From assembly GCA_947167515.1 (NCBI GenBank), contig CAMVIM010000029.1, positions 1-45,631 on the forward strand: a stretch of 45,631 bases of DNA, in the 5' to 3' direction. How positions within the stretch are numbered: position 1 is the stretch's first letter; each line of letters opens with the position of its first letter. This stretch comes from an uncultured Prevotellaceae bacterium (GTDB lineage Bacteria > Bacteroidota > Bacteroidia > Bacteroidales > Bacteroidaceae). Below are positions 7,832-17,179 of the stretch, piece by piece. The notes beneath the pieces are model-generated. The model made no database searches. It worked only from the letters and a program-made list of their open reading frames with translations, and was not told the DNA's origin. Both the position numbers and the translations under genes were made by a program.

Positions 7832-7839
7832 TACCTTTG
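7832..7839 (+). promoter_or_regulatory. -7 box of kdgK
   Basis: TACCTTTG, exact consensus, 31 nt before the kdgK ATG. The 7737-7831 region between the two divergent -7 boxes is where a LacI-type operator would be expected, but no clear symmetric site is visible by eye. Confidence 0.6.
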
Positions 7840-7870
7840 CAAGGAAAATTCTAAATACATTATTAAATAT

Positions 7871-8893
7871 ATGGCTAAAATTGTTACAATGGGCGAAATC
7901 ATGCTTCGCCTGTCCCCCGAAGGGAATTACCGTTTTGTACAAGCAGAAAAGTTCAACATCATCCCTGGAGGCGGCGAGGCCAACGTCGGAATCAGCCTTG
8001 CCAATTATGGACATGAGAGTATTTTTGTCAGCAAGTTGCCCGCTCACGAAATTGGGCAGATTGCTGTGAATGCCCTGCGCAAATATGGCGTCAACACCGA
8101 CTTCATTGCCCGTGGTGGCGACCGTGTAGGCCTTTACTATGCTGAGACAGGTGCCAGCATGCGTCCGTCGAAAGTCATCTACGACCGTGCTCACTCTTCC
8201 ATCGCAGAGGCCAAGCCAGAAGATTTCGATTTTGACAAGATTTTCGAAGGTGCCGACTGGTTCCACTGGTCAGGCATCACACCTGCCATCAGCGACGCTT
8301 CGGCCGAGTGTCTGAAGCAAGCATGTATCGCTGCCAAGAAGCATGGCGTGACTGTATCGTGCGACCTCAACTTCCGCAAGAAGCTCTGGACAAGCGAAAA
8401 GGCCATTTCCATCATGCGCCCCCTCATGCAGTATGTGGATGTGTGCATCGGCAATGAGGAAGATGCAGAACTCTGCCTCGGCTTCAAGCCCGATGCCGAC
8501 GTGGAAGCTGGTGTGACAGACGCTGCCGGCTACGAAGGCATCTTTAAGGCGATGGCTAAGGAGTTCAACTTCAAATATGTTGTGTCCACCCTTCGCGAAA
8601 GTTTCTCTGCCACTCACAATGGTTGGAAGGCACTCATCTATGATGGCAAGGAATTTTACCAGAGCAAGCGTTACGACATCAATCCCATCATCGACCGCGT
8701 GGGTGGCGGCGACTCCTTCTCAGGCGGTCTCATCCACGGCTTGCTGACCAAGGCGACTCAGGGCGAGGCTCTTGAGTTTGCGGTGGCAGCATCGGCTCTG
8801 AAGCACACCATCCCAGGCGACTTCAACCACGTGTCGGTAGCGGAGGTGGAAGCACTCGCTGGCGGTAGCGCAAACGGACGTGTGCAGCGATAA
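7871..8893 (+). CDS. kdgK: 2-keto-3-deoxygluconate kinase (PfkB family)
   Basis: A 340-residue cytoplasmic sugar kinase that phosphorylates 2-keto-3-deoxygluconate to KDPG with ATP. Ribokinase/PfkB fold: the N-terminal start MAKIVTMGEIMLRLSP and the glycine-rich substrate loop PGGGEANVGISLANYG (about 33-48), and the PfkB signature with catalytic Asp281 (GGGDSFSGG). The direct neighbour is the matching aldolase 50 nt downstream, which makes the substrate assignment firm. Together they form the lower part of uronate (pectin, alginate-like) degradation in Bacteroidales. Expression is likely governed by the divergent LacI-type protein. Confidence 0.94.
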   Translation: MAKIVTMGEIMLRLSPEGNYRFVQAEKFNIIPGGGEANVGISLANYGHESIFVSKLPAHEIGQIAVNALRKYGVNTDFIARGGDRVGLYYAETGASMRPSKVIYDRAHSSIAEAKPEDFDFDKIFEGADWFHWSGITPAISDASAECLKQACIAAKKHGVTVSCDLNFRKKLWTSEKAISIMRPLMQYVDVCIGNEEDAELCLGFKPDADVEAGVTDAAGYEGIFKAMAKEFNFKYVVSTLRESFSATHNGWKALIYDGKEFYQSKRYDINPIIDRVGGGDSFSGGLIHGLLTKATQGEALEFAVAASALKHTIPGDFNHVSVAEVEALAGGSANGRVQR

Positions 8894-8943
8894 GGCACTG
8901 AAAAAGCAAAATGAAAGGAATGCTCTAAATCTAAAAAATAGAT

Positions 8944-9618
8944 ATGGCTAAATTTGATAAACTTGCCGTTATGGCAAAGATTGGTGAAACGGGCATGGTG
9001 CCTGTGTTTTACCACAAAGATGCAGAAGTGGCAAAGAAAGTCATCAAGGCTTGCTACGACGGCGGTGTTCGTGCATTCGAGTTCACCAACCGTGGCGACT
9101 TTGCCCATGAAGTGTTTGCCGAGTGTGTGAAATTCGCCGCTGTTGAATGTCCAGAGTTGGCACTGGGTGTGGGTTCCGTAGTGGATGCTCCCACAGCAGC
9201 CCTCTACATTCAGCTGGGTGCCTGCTTCATCGTAGGTCCCCTCTTCAACCCCGAAATAGCCCCCGTCTGCAATCGCCGCCTCGTGCCCTACTGCCCAGGC
9301 TGCGGATCGGTCAGCGAAGTGGGTGCCGCTCAGGAGCTGGGTTGCGACTTGACCAAACTGTTCCCTGGCGACGTGTATGGCCCCGCCATGGTGAAGAACC
9401 TGAAAGCCCCCATGCCATGGTCGAAAATCATGGTGACGGGCGGTGTGGCTCCCACTGAGGAGAACCTCACTTCGTGGTTTAAGGCAGGCGTTTATTGTGT
9501 CGGCATGGGTTCCAAGCTTTTCCCCAGCGACAAGGTGAAGGCTGAAGATTGGCAATATGTGACCGACAAGTGCAAGGAAGCCCTCGGCTACATCAAGGCT
9601 GCCCGCTCTGCATGCTGA
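8944..9618 (+). CDS. kdgA: KDPG / 4-hydroxy-2-oxoglutarate aldolase
   Basis: A 224-residue class I aldolase (Eda/KdgA family) that splits 2-keto-3-deoxy-6-phosphogluconate into pyruvate and glyceraldehyde 3-phosphate. The TIM-barrel motifs are intact: RAFEFTNRG near residue 40 with the catalytic glutamate, the [12 protein letters not shown] strand, and the Schiff-base lysine Lys138 in [12 protein letters not shown], followed by the phosphate-binding MVTGGVAP. It starts 50 nt after kdgK and ends 45 nt before the phosphofructokinase gene, so the three are probably cotranscribed. Confidence 0.95.
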   Translation: MAKFDKLAVMAKIGETGMVPVFYHKDAEVAKKVIKACYDGGVRAFEFTNRGDFAHEVFAECVKFAAVECPELALGVGSVVDAPTAALYIQLGACFIVGPLFNPEIAPVCNRRLVPYCPGCGSVSEVGAAQELGCDLTKLFPGDVYGPAMVKNLKAPMPWSKIMVTGGVAPTEENLTSWFKAGVYCVGMGSKLFPSDKVKAEDWQYVTDKCKEALGYIKAARSAC

Positions 9619-9663
9619 AACATGAACAAGAATTCAACATTTTCTTAAAACATTCAAAAAACA

Positions 9664-11304
9664 ATGGTAATATCAAATCTTCAAAAAGCTCGTGCTGCCT
9701 ATCAGCCCAAGCTTCCCAAGGCACTTCAAGGCCCCGTGAAGGCTGTTGAAGGTGCTCCCACTCAGTCTGTTGGCAATCAGGCTGAAATCAAAGAACTTTT
9801 CCCCAATACCTATGGTATGCCTGTCATCACATTCGAGCCAGGCGAACCCGTTGCACTGGAACCATTCAACGTGGGTATCATCCTTTCGGGTGGTCAGGCT
9901 CCTGGTGGTCACAACGTCATTTCGGGTCTGTTCGACGGTGTGAAGTCGCTCAACCCAGCCAACAAACTCTACGGCTTCATCCTCGGCCCTGGCGGTCTGG
10001 TTGACCACAACTACATGGAAATCACTCCTGAGTTGATGGATCAATACCGCAACACGGGTGGTTTCGACATCATCGGTTCTGGACGCACCAAGCTGGAAGA
10101 AGAAGACCAATTCGAGAAGGGCATCCAGATTCTGCGCGAGCTGAACATCAAGGCACTCGTCATCATCGGTGGCGACGACTCCAACACCAACGCCTGTGTG
10201 CTGGCCGAATACTATGCAGCCAAGAAGTATGGGGTACAGGTGATCGGCTGTCCCAAGACCATTGACGGCGACCTGAAGAACGAGCAGATCGAGACTTCTT
10301 TCGGTTTCGACACCGCCTGCAAGACATACTCTGAACTCATCGGTAACATTCAGCGCGACTGCAACTCTGCCCGCAAGTACTGGCATTTCATCAAGTTGAT
10401 GGGGCGTTCAGCATCTCACATCGCTCTCGAATGTGCCCTCCAGTGCCAACCCAATATCTGCCTCGTCAGCGAGGAAGTGGAAGCCAAGGGCATGTCACTC
10501 GACGATGTGGTGACCTACATCGCCAAGGCTGTGGCTACACGTGCAGAAGAAGGCAACAACTTCGGCACAGTGCTCATTCCTGAAGGCATCATCGAGTTCA
10601 TTCCAGCCATCAAGAAACTCATCGCCGAGCTGAACGACGTACTCGCCCTCCCAGAGGCACAGAGCATCAACAGCGGTAACGAGCAGATCGAGTTCGTGAA
10701 GCGTCACCTATCCAAGGAAAACCTCAACGTGTTCAAGTCACTCCCATCCGATGTGGCAGCACAGCTTGCACTCGACCGCGATCCACACGGAAACGTACAG
10801 GTGTCGCTCATCGAGACCGAGAAGTTGCTCTCTCGTATGGTGGCTGACAAACTCGCCATCTGGAAGCATCAGGGCAAGTTCGTGGGCAAGTTCGGCACTC
10901 AGCATCACTTCTTCGGTTACGAAGGTCGTTGCGCCGCTCCATCTAACTACGATGCCGACTACTGCTACTCACTCGGCTACAACGCATCTCGCCTCATCGC
11001 CAACGGCAAAACTGGCTATATGTCTGTCATCAAGAACACCACGGCACCTGCTGCCGAGTGGATTGCTGGCGGTGTGCCTATCACCATGATGATGAATCTC
11101 GAGAAGCGCAACGGTAAGATGAAGCCCGTCATCCGCAAGGCACTCGTCGAGCTGGACGGCGCACCATTCAAGTACTTTGCTGCACATCGCGAAGAGTGGG
11201 CAAAGGAAACAGCCTACGTCTATCCTGGCCCAATCCAGTACTGGGGACCCTCAGAGGTGTGCGACCAGACTACTAAGACCCTCCAGCTGGAACAGGGAAA
11301 ATAA
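9664..11304 (+). CDS. pfp: Pyrophosphate--fructose-6-phosphate 1-phosphotransferase
   Basis: A 546-residue PPi-dependent phosphofructokinase that interconverts fructose 6-phosphate and fructose 1,6-bisphosphate using pyrophosphate. The phosphate-donor loops are of the PPi type: [13 protein letters not shown]-like segment near residue 80 and GGDDSNTNA near 170, where ATP enzymes have GGDGS with glycine. The catalytic motif is PKTIDGDL. Its length is typical of the long Bacteroidetes/plant-type PFP. The reversible enzyme lets triose phosphate from the aldolase upstream be used for either glycolysis or gluconeogenesis. Start ATG at 9664 lies 45 nt after kdgA with an A-rich leader. Confidence 0.95.
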   Translation: MVISNLQKARAAYQPKLPKALQGPVKAVEGAPTQSVGNQAEIKELFPNTYGMPVITFEPGEPVALEPFNVGIILSGGQAPGGHNVISGLFDGVKSLNPANKLYGFILGPGGLVDHNYMEITPELMDQYRNTGGFDIIGSGRTKLEEEDQFEKGIQILRELNIKALVIIGGDDSNTNACVLAEYYAAKKYGVQVIGCPKTIDGDLKNEQIETSFGFDTACKTYSELIGNIQRDCNSARKYWHFIKLMGRSASHIALECALQCQPNICLVSEEVEAKGMSLDDVVTYIAKAVATRAEEGNNFGTVLIPEGIIEFIPAIKKLIAELNDVLALPEAQSINSGNEQIEFVKRHLSKENLNVFKSLPSDVAAQLALDRDPHGNVQVSLIETEKLLSRMVADKLAIWKHQGKFVGKFGTQHHFFGYEGRCAAPSNYDADYCYSLGYNASRLIANGKTGYMSVIKNTTAPAAEWIAGGVPITMMMNLEKRNGKMKPVIRKALVELDGAPFKYFAAHREEWAKETAYVYPGPIQYWGPSEVCDQTTKTLQLEQGK

Positions 11305-11326
11305 CGACAAAACCCACTTTCTATAG

Positions 11327-12160
11327 ATGACCGCTACAAAAAAGAAAACAGCGAAGCGCAAATCTACTGGAAAAAAGAAAGGCACGCGGCGAAACCAATT
11401 TCGCCGTGTGCCGTCTTATGTCCTCTGGACAGCCCTCACCCTCATCATCGTCATCTACATCGCCTTCTTCTACAAAACCTTCGTCGGTCCCTACTCCTTC
11501 CGTTGGAAAGCCCTCTACGGAAAAGTCATCTACCCCGAAGGCAGAATCCGTGGGCTTGACATCTCACACTATCAGGGTGAAATAGACTGGAACAAACTGC
11601 GCAACGCACAGATACAAGGCGCACCCGTTTCCTTCATCTTCGTCAAAGCCACCGAAGGCACCAACCTTTGGGATGAAAACTTCAACCAAAATTTTCATAA
11701 CGCCAAGAAAAACGACATCATACGCGGAGCCTACCACTACTTCAGCCCCTCCACCTCCGCCAAGGAACAAGCCAAATTCTACTGCAAGATGGTGCAGCTC
11801 GAGGAGAAAGACCTGCCACCCGTGCTCGACGTAGAAGAAATAGGCAGCTACACACCCCAGCAGCTGCAGCGCGAAGTGCTCAAGTGGATGAGCATCGTCG
11901 AAAAACACTACGGAGTCACCCCCATCCTATACACTGGCTACAAATTCCGCACCTCCTACCTCAATACCCCCGACTTCGACCGCTACCCCTACTGGATAGC
12001 CCACTACTACGTTGATTCCCTTGAGTACAAAGGCTCGTGGCACTTCTGGCAACACACCGATGTAGGCAAAGTCGATGGCATCAACGGCAACGTGGACATC
12101 AACGTCTTCAAAGGAGATTACCAAGACCTTATCGACCTCACTATCAAGACTGAAAACTAA
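11327..12160 (+). CDS. GH25 family muramidase (lysozyme), membrane-anchored
   Basis: A 277-residue glycoside hydrolase family 25 protein. The N-terminus is very basic (KKKTAKRKSTGKKKGTRRN), followed by one transmembrane segment at about 30-50, so the catalytic domain is held outside the inner membrane. The GH25 barrel covers about 75-270, with Asp78 (GLDISHYQG) and the catalytic DxE pair Asp168/Glu170 (VLDVEE), plus FVKATEGT, GAYHYF and the terminal FWQHTD...VDINVFKGD signature. It would cleave the MurNAc-GlcNAc linkage of peptidoglycan. It starts 22 nt after pfp; the connection to sugar metabolism is probably just operon sharing. Confidence 0.93.
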   Translation: MTATKKKTAKRKSTGKKKGTRRNQFRRVPSYVLWTALTLIIVIYIAFFYKTFVGPYSFRWKALYGKVIYPEGRIRGLDISHYQGEIDWNKLRNAQIQGAPVSFIFVKATEGTNLWDENFNQNFHNAKKNDIIRGAYHYFSPSTSAKEQAKFYCKMVQLEEKDLPPVLDVEEIGSYTPQQLQREVLKWMSIVEKHYGVTPILYTGYKFRTSYLNTPDFDRYPYWIAHYYVDSLEYKGSWHFWQHTDVGKVDGINGNVDINVFKGDYQDLIDLTIKTEN

Positions 12161-12204
12161 ATCCAAACTCTTAACTATCAATTCTTAACACTCAGTTCCC
12201 CCTC

Positions 12205-13005
12205 ATGCAATACCTATTCGCTGACATCACCATCGCTCCCTTCTCCGACGACACCAGCGACATTCTTACCGCCCTGCTCGCCAACATCGGTTACGAATCT
12301 TTCGAAAACACACCCACTGGCCTCAAAGCCTACATCTCCCAAACCAACTTCGACAAGGACGAGCTCAAAGCCACTCTCAACCACTTTCCCCTCACCAGCG
12401 TCACCCTCACCTACAGCCTCCACACCCTCGAAGACAAAGACTGGAACGCCGAATGGGAACAAAATAGCTTCGACCCTATCCTCCAGCGTGAATTCGGCAT
12501 ACAACTCCGTCCACGCATGGCCTTCGGCTCTGGTTCTCACCCCACCACTCACCAAATCGTCAGCCTCCTTTTCCAACGCGACCTCACCCACCAGCGGGTG
12601 CTTGACATGGGCACTGGAACTGGTGTCCTCTCCATCGCCATGTCCCTGCGAGGTGCCAGTGAAATCATCGCCATCGATATAGACCCCTTCAGCGTGGAAA
12701 ACGCGCAGGAAAACCTCGCACTCAACCACATCACCAACACCACCGTACTGCTGGGCGACGCAAGTGCCATCACCGGCACCTTCAACACTATCGTCGCCAA
12801 CATCCACAAGAACATCCTCACAGCCGACATGCCCACTTACACCCACCACCTCGCGTCACACGGCACCCTCATCATCTCTGGCTTCTTCACCACCGACATC
12901 CCCCACATGGAAAATGTCGCCACACAAAACCACCTCTCCGTCATCCAAACCATCCAGCAAGACGGATGGGCAGTCATGACCCTCCAAAAAGCTTCGCAAT
13001 CTTGA
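12205..13005 (+). CDS. prmA: Ribosomal protein L11 methyltransferase
   Basis: A 266-residue S-adenosylmethionine-dependent enzyme that trimethylates ribosomal protein L11. The N-terminal substrate-recognition domain (about 1-90) is followed by a Rossmann methyltransferase domain with motif I DMGTGTGVLSIAM beginning at Asp134, an acidic ribose-binding loop (IIAIDIDPFSVENA) and the NPPY-equivalent VANIHKNIL. The upstream WNAEWEQNSFDPI segment and FGSGSHPTTHQ are diagnostic for PrmA. Slightly shorter than many homologues but complete. It follows the GH25 gene by 44 nt. Confidence 0.94.
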   Translation: MQYLFADITIAPFSDDTSDILTALLANIGYESFENTPTGLKAYISQTNFDKDELKATLNHFPLTSVTLTYSLHTLEDKDWNAEWEQNSFDPILQREFGIQLRPRMAFGSGSHPTTHQIVSLLFQRDLTHQRVLDMGTGTGVLSIAMSLRGASEIIAIDIDPFSVENAQENLALNHITNTTVLLGDASAITGTFNTIVANIHKNILTADMPTYTHHLASHGTLIISGFFTTDIPHMENVATQNHLSVIQTIQQDGWAVMTLQKASQS

Positions 13006-13045
13006 CACAAGTGTCTTCTGCTTAACACCCCCTCTTTCCCTTGAC

Positions 13046-13069
13046 GCCTATCGGATACAGGCTTTTTTT
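13046..13069 (+). terminator. Probable intrinsic terminator after prmA
   Basis: GCCT (13046-13049) and AGGC (13059-13062) form a short stem followed by seven T. The stem is weak, but its position between prmA and the arabinose operon fits. Confidence 0.55.
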
Positions 13070-13119
13070 GATGCATTTTTCCTCTTTCATGTTACAAAAA
13101 AGTGTCAAAGTAACACTTT

Positions 13120-13175
13120 ATGTTATATAACATGTTTTTTAGGACTATTTGATAGCGAAAAAAGTCGTAACTTTG
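13120..13175 (+). promoter_or_regulatory. Promoter and possible operator of the arabinose operon
   Basis: TAACTTTG (13168-13175) is an exact -7 box, with TTTG at 13148-13151 giving a short 16-bp spacer. Upstream, ATGTTATATAACAT (13120-13133) is a perfect 14-bp palindrome, and GTTAC...GTAAC lies just before it. The palindrome is in a good position to be a regulator site, possibly for AraR encoded in the operon; that link is inference. Confidence 0.55.
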
Positions 13176-13214
13176 TGGAAAAGTTTATAAACTTAATCAT
13201 TTTCTAACCCAATT

Positions 13215-14444
13215 ATGAGAAATCTTAAAACGATTTTGATGGGGAGTGCTGCGGCCGTGGCATTCCTGTGTGCATGCAATCCTGCAGCACAAACGCCAGC
13301 TGTTGAGCTGACGAAATCGGGCATCAACCCTGCTGATTATGACACCTGTATTGCAGTGGCTTACGATGCTGAGTCAAGGACTTTCAAGGCTGACGAGGCA
13401 AACGCCAAGCAAGTGAAACTCTACACATTGACGAACGCGAACGGCATGGAGGTGTGCATCACCAACTTTGGTGGCCGCATCGTAAGCATCATGGTGCCCA
13501 ACAAGGACGGCGAGCTGGTAGACGTGGCTTGTGGCTTCGACAAGGTGGAGAACTATTTCCCATGGAACTTCGAGACCGACTTTGGCTGCTCGGTGGGCCG
13601 CTATGCCAACCGCATCAATGGCGGCGAATACACGTATAACGGTGAGAAGGTGACACTGCCGAAGAACAACAACGGCGTGGCTTGTCTGCATGGCGGCTAC
13701 ACGGGTTGGCAGTATCAGGTGTACGACGTGGTGGAGGCCACAGATCAGTCGCTGACCATCAAGCGCGTGTCTCCCGACGGCGACAACCAGTTCCCCGGCA
13801 ACGTGGAGGCGACAGTGAAGTTTGAACTGACGGATGACAACGCCATCGTCATCAACTACGACGGTACGGCCGACGCTCCCACGGTGCTGAACATGACGAA
13901 CCACACCTACTTCAACTTGTCAGGCGACCTGAACAACACCATCGACGAGTCCATCCTGACGGTGAATGCAGACAACTACACTCCTGGTGACAAGTTCCTC
14001 ATTCCAACGGGTGAAATCAAGCCTGTGGAAGGCACAGTGTTTGACTTCCGTACCCCGAAAGCCATCGGTGCCGACTTCGACAAGAACGACCCAGAGATGG
14101 TGTCGGTGGGCGGTGGATATGACCACAATTGGTGCCTGAACACGAAGGGCGACCAGAATGTGATTGCCGCAACGATGACGGACCCACGTTCGGGCATCCG
14201 TATGGACATGTACACCAACGAGCCTGGTGTTCAGTGCTACACGGCAAACTTCCAGGACGGCACTCGTCCAGGCAAGGGTGGCATCATGTATCAGAAGCAC
14301 TGCGCCATCTGCCTGGAAAGCCAAAAGTATCCTGACTCCCCCAACAAATGCATGATGCCAGGCTGGGAGAACAGCAACCCGTTCATCGGCCCAGACAAGG
14401 CTTACCACAGCTATTGCAAGTACGCATTCTCTATTGAGCAATAA
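13215..14444 (+). CDS. galM: Aldose 1-epimerase (mutarotase), lipoprotein form
   Basis: A 409-residue mutarotase. Residues 1-21 are a lipoprotein signal with lipobox LCAC, Cys21 being the lipidation site, so the enzyme acts on the periplasmic side of a membrane. The GalM fold starts with LTNANGMEVCITNFGGRI and includes the catalytic histidine in NMTNHTYFNLSGD and the catalytic glutamate in CLESQKYPDSPN. It interconverts alpha and beta anomers of the sugar, presumably L-arabinose, before uptake. It is the first gene of an eight-gene run of pentose genes, the same order as the araR-containing operon of B. thetaiotaomicron. Confidence 0.94.
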   Translation: MRNLKTILMGSAAAVAFLCACNPAAQTPAVELTKSGINPADYDTCIAVAYDAESRTFKADEANAKQVKLYTLTNANGMEVCITNFGGRIVSIMVPNKDGELVDVACGFDKVENYFPWNFETDFGCSVGRYANRINGGEYTYNGEKVTLPKNNNGVACLHGGYTGWQYQVYDVVEATDQSLTIKRVSPDGDNQFPGNVEATVKFELTDDNAIVINYDGTADAPTVLNMTNHTYFNLSGDLNNTIDESILTVNADNYTPGDKFLIPTGEIKPVEGTVFDFRTPKAIGADFDKNDPEMVSVGGGYDHNWCLNTKGDQNVIAATMTDPRSGIRMDMYTNEPGVQCYTANFQDGTRPGKGGIMYQKHCAICLESQKYPDSPNKCMMPGWENSNPFIGPDKAYHSYCKYAFSIEQ

Positions 14445-14480
14445 AAAACATCTCTAAATTAATTTTTAAGTAAAAAGAAA

Positions 14481-16421
14481 ATGGATTCACAATTAAGTTT
14501 CACCGAAGCGATAAGTCAGAGTGGCTTTGAAACCATCGACTTTATCATTTTGGTTGTTTACATCATCCTGCTCGTGAGCCTCGGTATGTTCCTCAGCCGT
14601 GACAAGGATGGTAAAGGAAAGAGTGCCAGCGACTATTTCTTGGCCGGCAACACGTTGACATGGTGGGCAGTAGGTGCTTCACTCATCGCTGCCAACATTT
14701 CAGCCGAGCAGTTCATTGGAATGTCTGGTACGGGTTATGCCGACGGCATCGCCATCGCAGCCTACGAGGTGATGGCCGCTGTCACGCTGGTAGTCATCGG
14801 TAAGTTCTTGCTGCCAGTCATGATTGAGCGTAAGATATTTACCATTCCTCAGTTCCTGCGTGAGCGCTACAACGACGGTGTGGGACTCGCATTCTCCATC
14901 CTGTGGTTGTTCCTCTACGTGTTTGTCAACCTGACTTCTGTGGCTTGGCTGGGCGCTTTGGCCATCGAGCAGATTTTGGGCTTGCAGGGGCTGGCCGTCT
15001 CCATCGGCGGCATGGAGGTATCGATGCGCATGATCATCATCATAGCCCTCTTCCTTATTGCTGGTATCTACTCCATCTATGGCGGTCTTGCTTCGGTGGC
15101 ATGGACTGACGTGATGCAGGTGACGTTCCTCGTGGGTGGCGGTCTTGTGACGGCTTACTTCGCTCTCTGCTCTGTGGCTGGCGACGACGGTTCCTTCATC
15201 GACGGATTCAACAAGGTTTACACCTTCCTGACCACAGGTGACCATGCGACAGACTCGCACTTCCACCTCGTGATTCAGAAGAGTTACAACGAGAGCGCCT
15301 TCGCCAACGTGCCTGGCATCGCAGCCATCGTGGGCGGTGTGTGGCTGACAAACTTGGGCTATTGGGGCTTCAACCAGTACATCATCCAGAAGGGTCTAGC
15401 AGCCAAGAGCATCGACGAGGCAAAGAAAGGTCTCGTGTTTGCAGGTTTCCTCAAGATCCTCATCCCATTCATCGTGGTGCTTCCTGGCATCTGCGCATAC
15501 TACATGTCGCTGAACCAAGAGCAGTTCGCACACCTGCAAGGCTCCATCAATGTGGCTGACGACGCTTATCCATGGCTCATCCGCAACTTCACCCCTACGG
15601 GTATCAAAGGACTTTCCTTCGCCGCACTCACGGCAGCCATTATCTCGTCCCTCGCTTCGATGTTCAATAGTACCTCCACCCTCTTCACGATGGACATCTA
15701 CAAGAAGTACATCAACAAGAACGCATCTGACAAGGTGCTGGTGAACGTAGGTCGCATCGTGGCCGTGTCGGCACTCATCATTGCAGCCATCGCCGTGAAG
15801 CCTCTCCTTGGCGGTCTCGACCAAGCATTCCAGTACATTCAGGAATACTCTGGCTTCATCTATCCTGGTATCATCACCGTGTTCGGCCTCGGCCTGCTCT
15901 GGAAGCGCGCTTCCTCTACCGCCGCCGTGTGGACAGCCATCCTCACCATCCCAATGGGTGTGCTCTTCAAGGTGTTCCTGCCTGATGTTGCCTTCCAGTT
16001 CCGTGCCGGCTACATCTTCATTATCCTCGTCAGCTTCTTCATCCTCGTCAGCTACTTCGACAAGAAGTACGTCAGCGTGGAGCAGCCATCCGGTCAAGAC
16101 CAGAAGGCTATGCTGAAGTGGTCAAAGATTCTGGGCGGCGCAGGCATCACGATGATTATAATTGCCCTCATCGTGGTGACCATGGGCAACGCAACCGACT
16201 TGACCACCTATCTGAACGACATCGGCTTCCAGGCATTCATCTTCTTCGGTGTACTGGTGGGCTGCAACGGTATATGGCTCTACAGCAACTCGAAGGACAA
16301 GAAGGCTGACCCGAAGGCCCTGCCAGTGGACCTATCTCTCTTCAAGACCACCAGAGGCTACACTTATGGCACCATCGGTATCTGCACCATCACGATTCTT
16401 CTCTATGCCCTGCTGTGGTAA
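14481..16421 (+). CDS. Sodium:solute symporter (SSS family), arabinose transporter
   Basis: A 646-residue inner-membrane transporter of the solute:sodium symporter family with about 14 hydrophobic segments. Diagnostic features are the early WWAVGASLIAANISAEQFIG helix with its unwound sodium/substrate site, the GGLASVAWTDVMQ segment, and FNSTSTLFTMDIYKKYI. It has the longer C-terminal end common in SGLT-like members. Placed between the mutarotase and the arabinose regulator, it most likely imports L-arabinose with sodium. It starts 36 nt after galM. Confidence 0.93.
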   Translation: MDSQLSFTEAISQSGFETIDFIILVVYIILLVSLGMFLSRDKDGKGKSASDYFLAGNTLTWWAVGASLIAANISAEQFIGMSGTGYADGIAIAAYEVMAAVTLVVIGKFLLPVMIERKIFTIPQFLRERYNDGVGLAFSILWLFLYVFVNLTSVAWLGALAIEQILGLQGLAVSIGGMEVSMRMIIIIALFLIAGIYSIYGGLASVAWTDVMQVTFLVGGGLVTAYFALCSVAGDDGSFIDGFNKVYTFLTTGDHATDSHFHLVIQKSYNESAFANVPGIAAIVGGVWLTNLGYWGFNQYIIQKGLAAKSIDEAKKGLVFAGFLKILIPFIVVLPGICAYYMSLNQEQFAHLQGSINVADDAYPWLIRNFTPTGIKGLSFAALTAAIISSLASMFNSTSTLFTMDIYKKYINKNASDKVLVNVGRIVAVSALIIAAIAVKPLLGGLDQAFQYIQEYSGFIYPGIITVFGLGLLWKRASSTAAVWTAILTIPMGVLFKVFLPDVAFQFRAGYIFIILVSFFILVSYFDKKYVSVEQPSGQDQKAMLKWSKILGGAGITMIIIALIVVTMGNATDLTTYLNDIGFQAFIFFGVLVGCNGIWLYSNSKDKKADPKALPVDLSLFKTTRGYTYGTIGICTITILLYALLW

Positions 16422-16486
16422 CAAGATAAGACCGTGGTAACAAGATAAGAACTACACATTATTATAATATACAAAGCCTCCAATCA

Positions 16487-17122
16487 ATGACTGCTTACCA
16501 ATCACACCCCAAGTTCTACGTGTCTGTCGATTGCATCATTTTCGGATTCAAGGACAGTCGCCTGCAGGTGCTGATACATCAGCGACCCTATGAGCCAGGA
16601 ATGGGTGAGTTGTCACTGATTGGAGGCTTTGTTCAATCTGAAGAAAGCGTGGACTCCTCGGCCAAGCGCATCCTGAAGGAGTTTACAGGACTCAACAACG
16701 TGTACATGCAGCAGTTGGCAACCTATGGCGAAGTGGAACGTGACCCTGGGGAACGTGTCATCAGCATCGTGTACTACGCACTCATCAACGTCGACAACTA
16801 CGACGCCCATCTGTCCGACATCCACAACGCCAAGTGGGTGGATGTGGACAACCTCCCCACCCTTTGCTTCGACCATAACGACATGGTGCAGCAAGCACGC
16901 CACATGATTGGCGAAACCATCAAAAGCGAACCCATCGGCAGCAACCTGCTGCCAAGATACTTCACGCTGAGCTTGCTCCAGACTCTCTATGAAAGCATCC
17001 TCGGCACCTCGATAGACAAAAGGAACTTCCGCCGTTCTATCTCCGAAAAAGACTATATTCAGGCAACGGACAAGAGAGACCGTTCTTCTCGTCGCGGAGC
17101 CATATTATATAGATTCAAATGA
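16487..17122 (+). CDS. araR: Nudix-related transcriptional regulator AraR
   Basis: A 211-residue protein with an N-terminal Nudix fold (about 8-140) and a C-terminal winged-helix domain (about 150-211, ending RRGAILYRFK) of the NrtR-like group. The Nudix box (around 45-70, GGFVQSEESVDSS then AKRILKEFTGL) has the glycines but lacks the metal-binding RE and EE residues (RI and EF here), so hydrolase activity is not expected and the domain should work as an effector sensor. This family includes AraR (BT0354) of B. thetaiotaomicron, a repressor released by L-arabinose, and the gene order around it is the same. It follows the symporter by 65 nt and is followed by araD after 57 nt. Confidence 0.9.
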   Translation: MTAYQSHPKFYVSVDCIIFGFKDSRLQVLIHQRPYEPGMGELSLIGGFVQSEESVDSSAKRILKEFTGLNNVYMQQLATYGEVERDPGERVISIVYYALINVDNYDAHLSDIHNAKWVDVDNLPTLCFDHNDMVQQARHMIGETIKSEPIGSNLLPRYFTLSLLQTLYESILGTSIDKRNFRRSISEKDYIQATDKRDRSSRRGAILYRFK

Positions 17123-17179
17123 TTGAATTTTAATAAATTGGAACGTAATTCAAACTTTTAATCATAAAACTGTAATACT

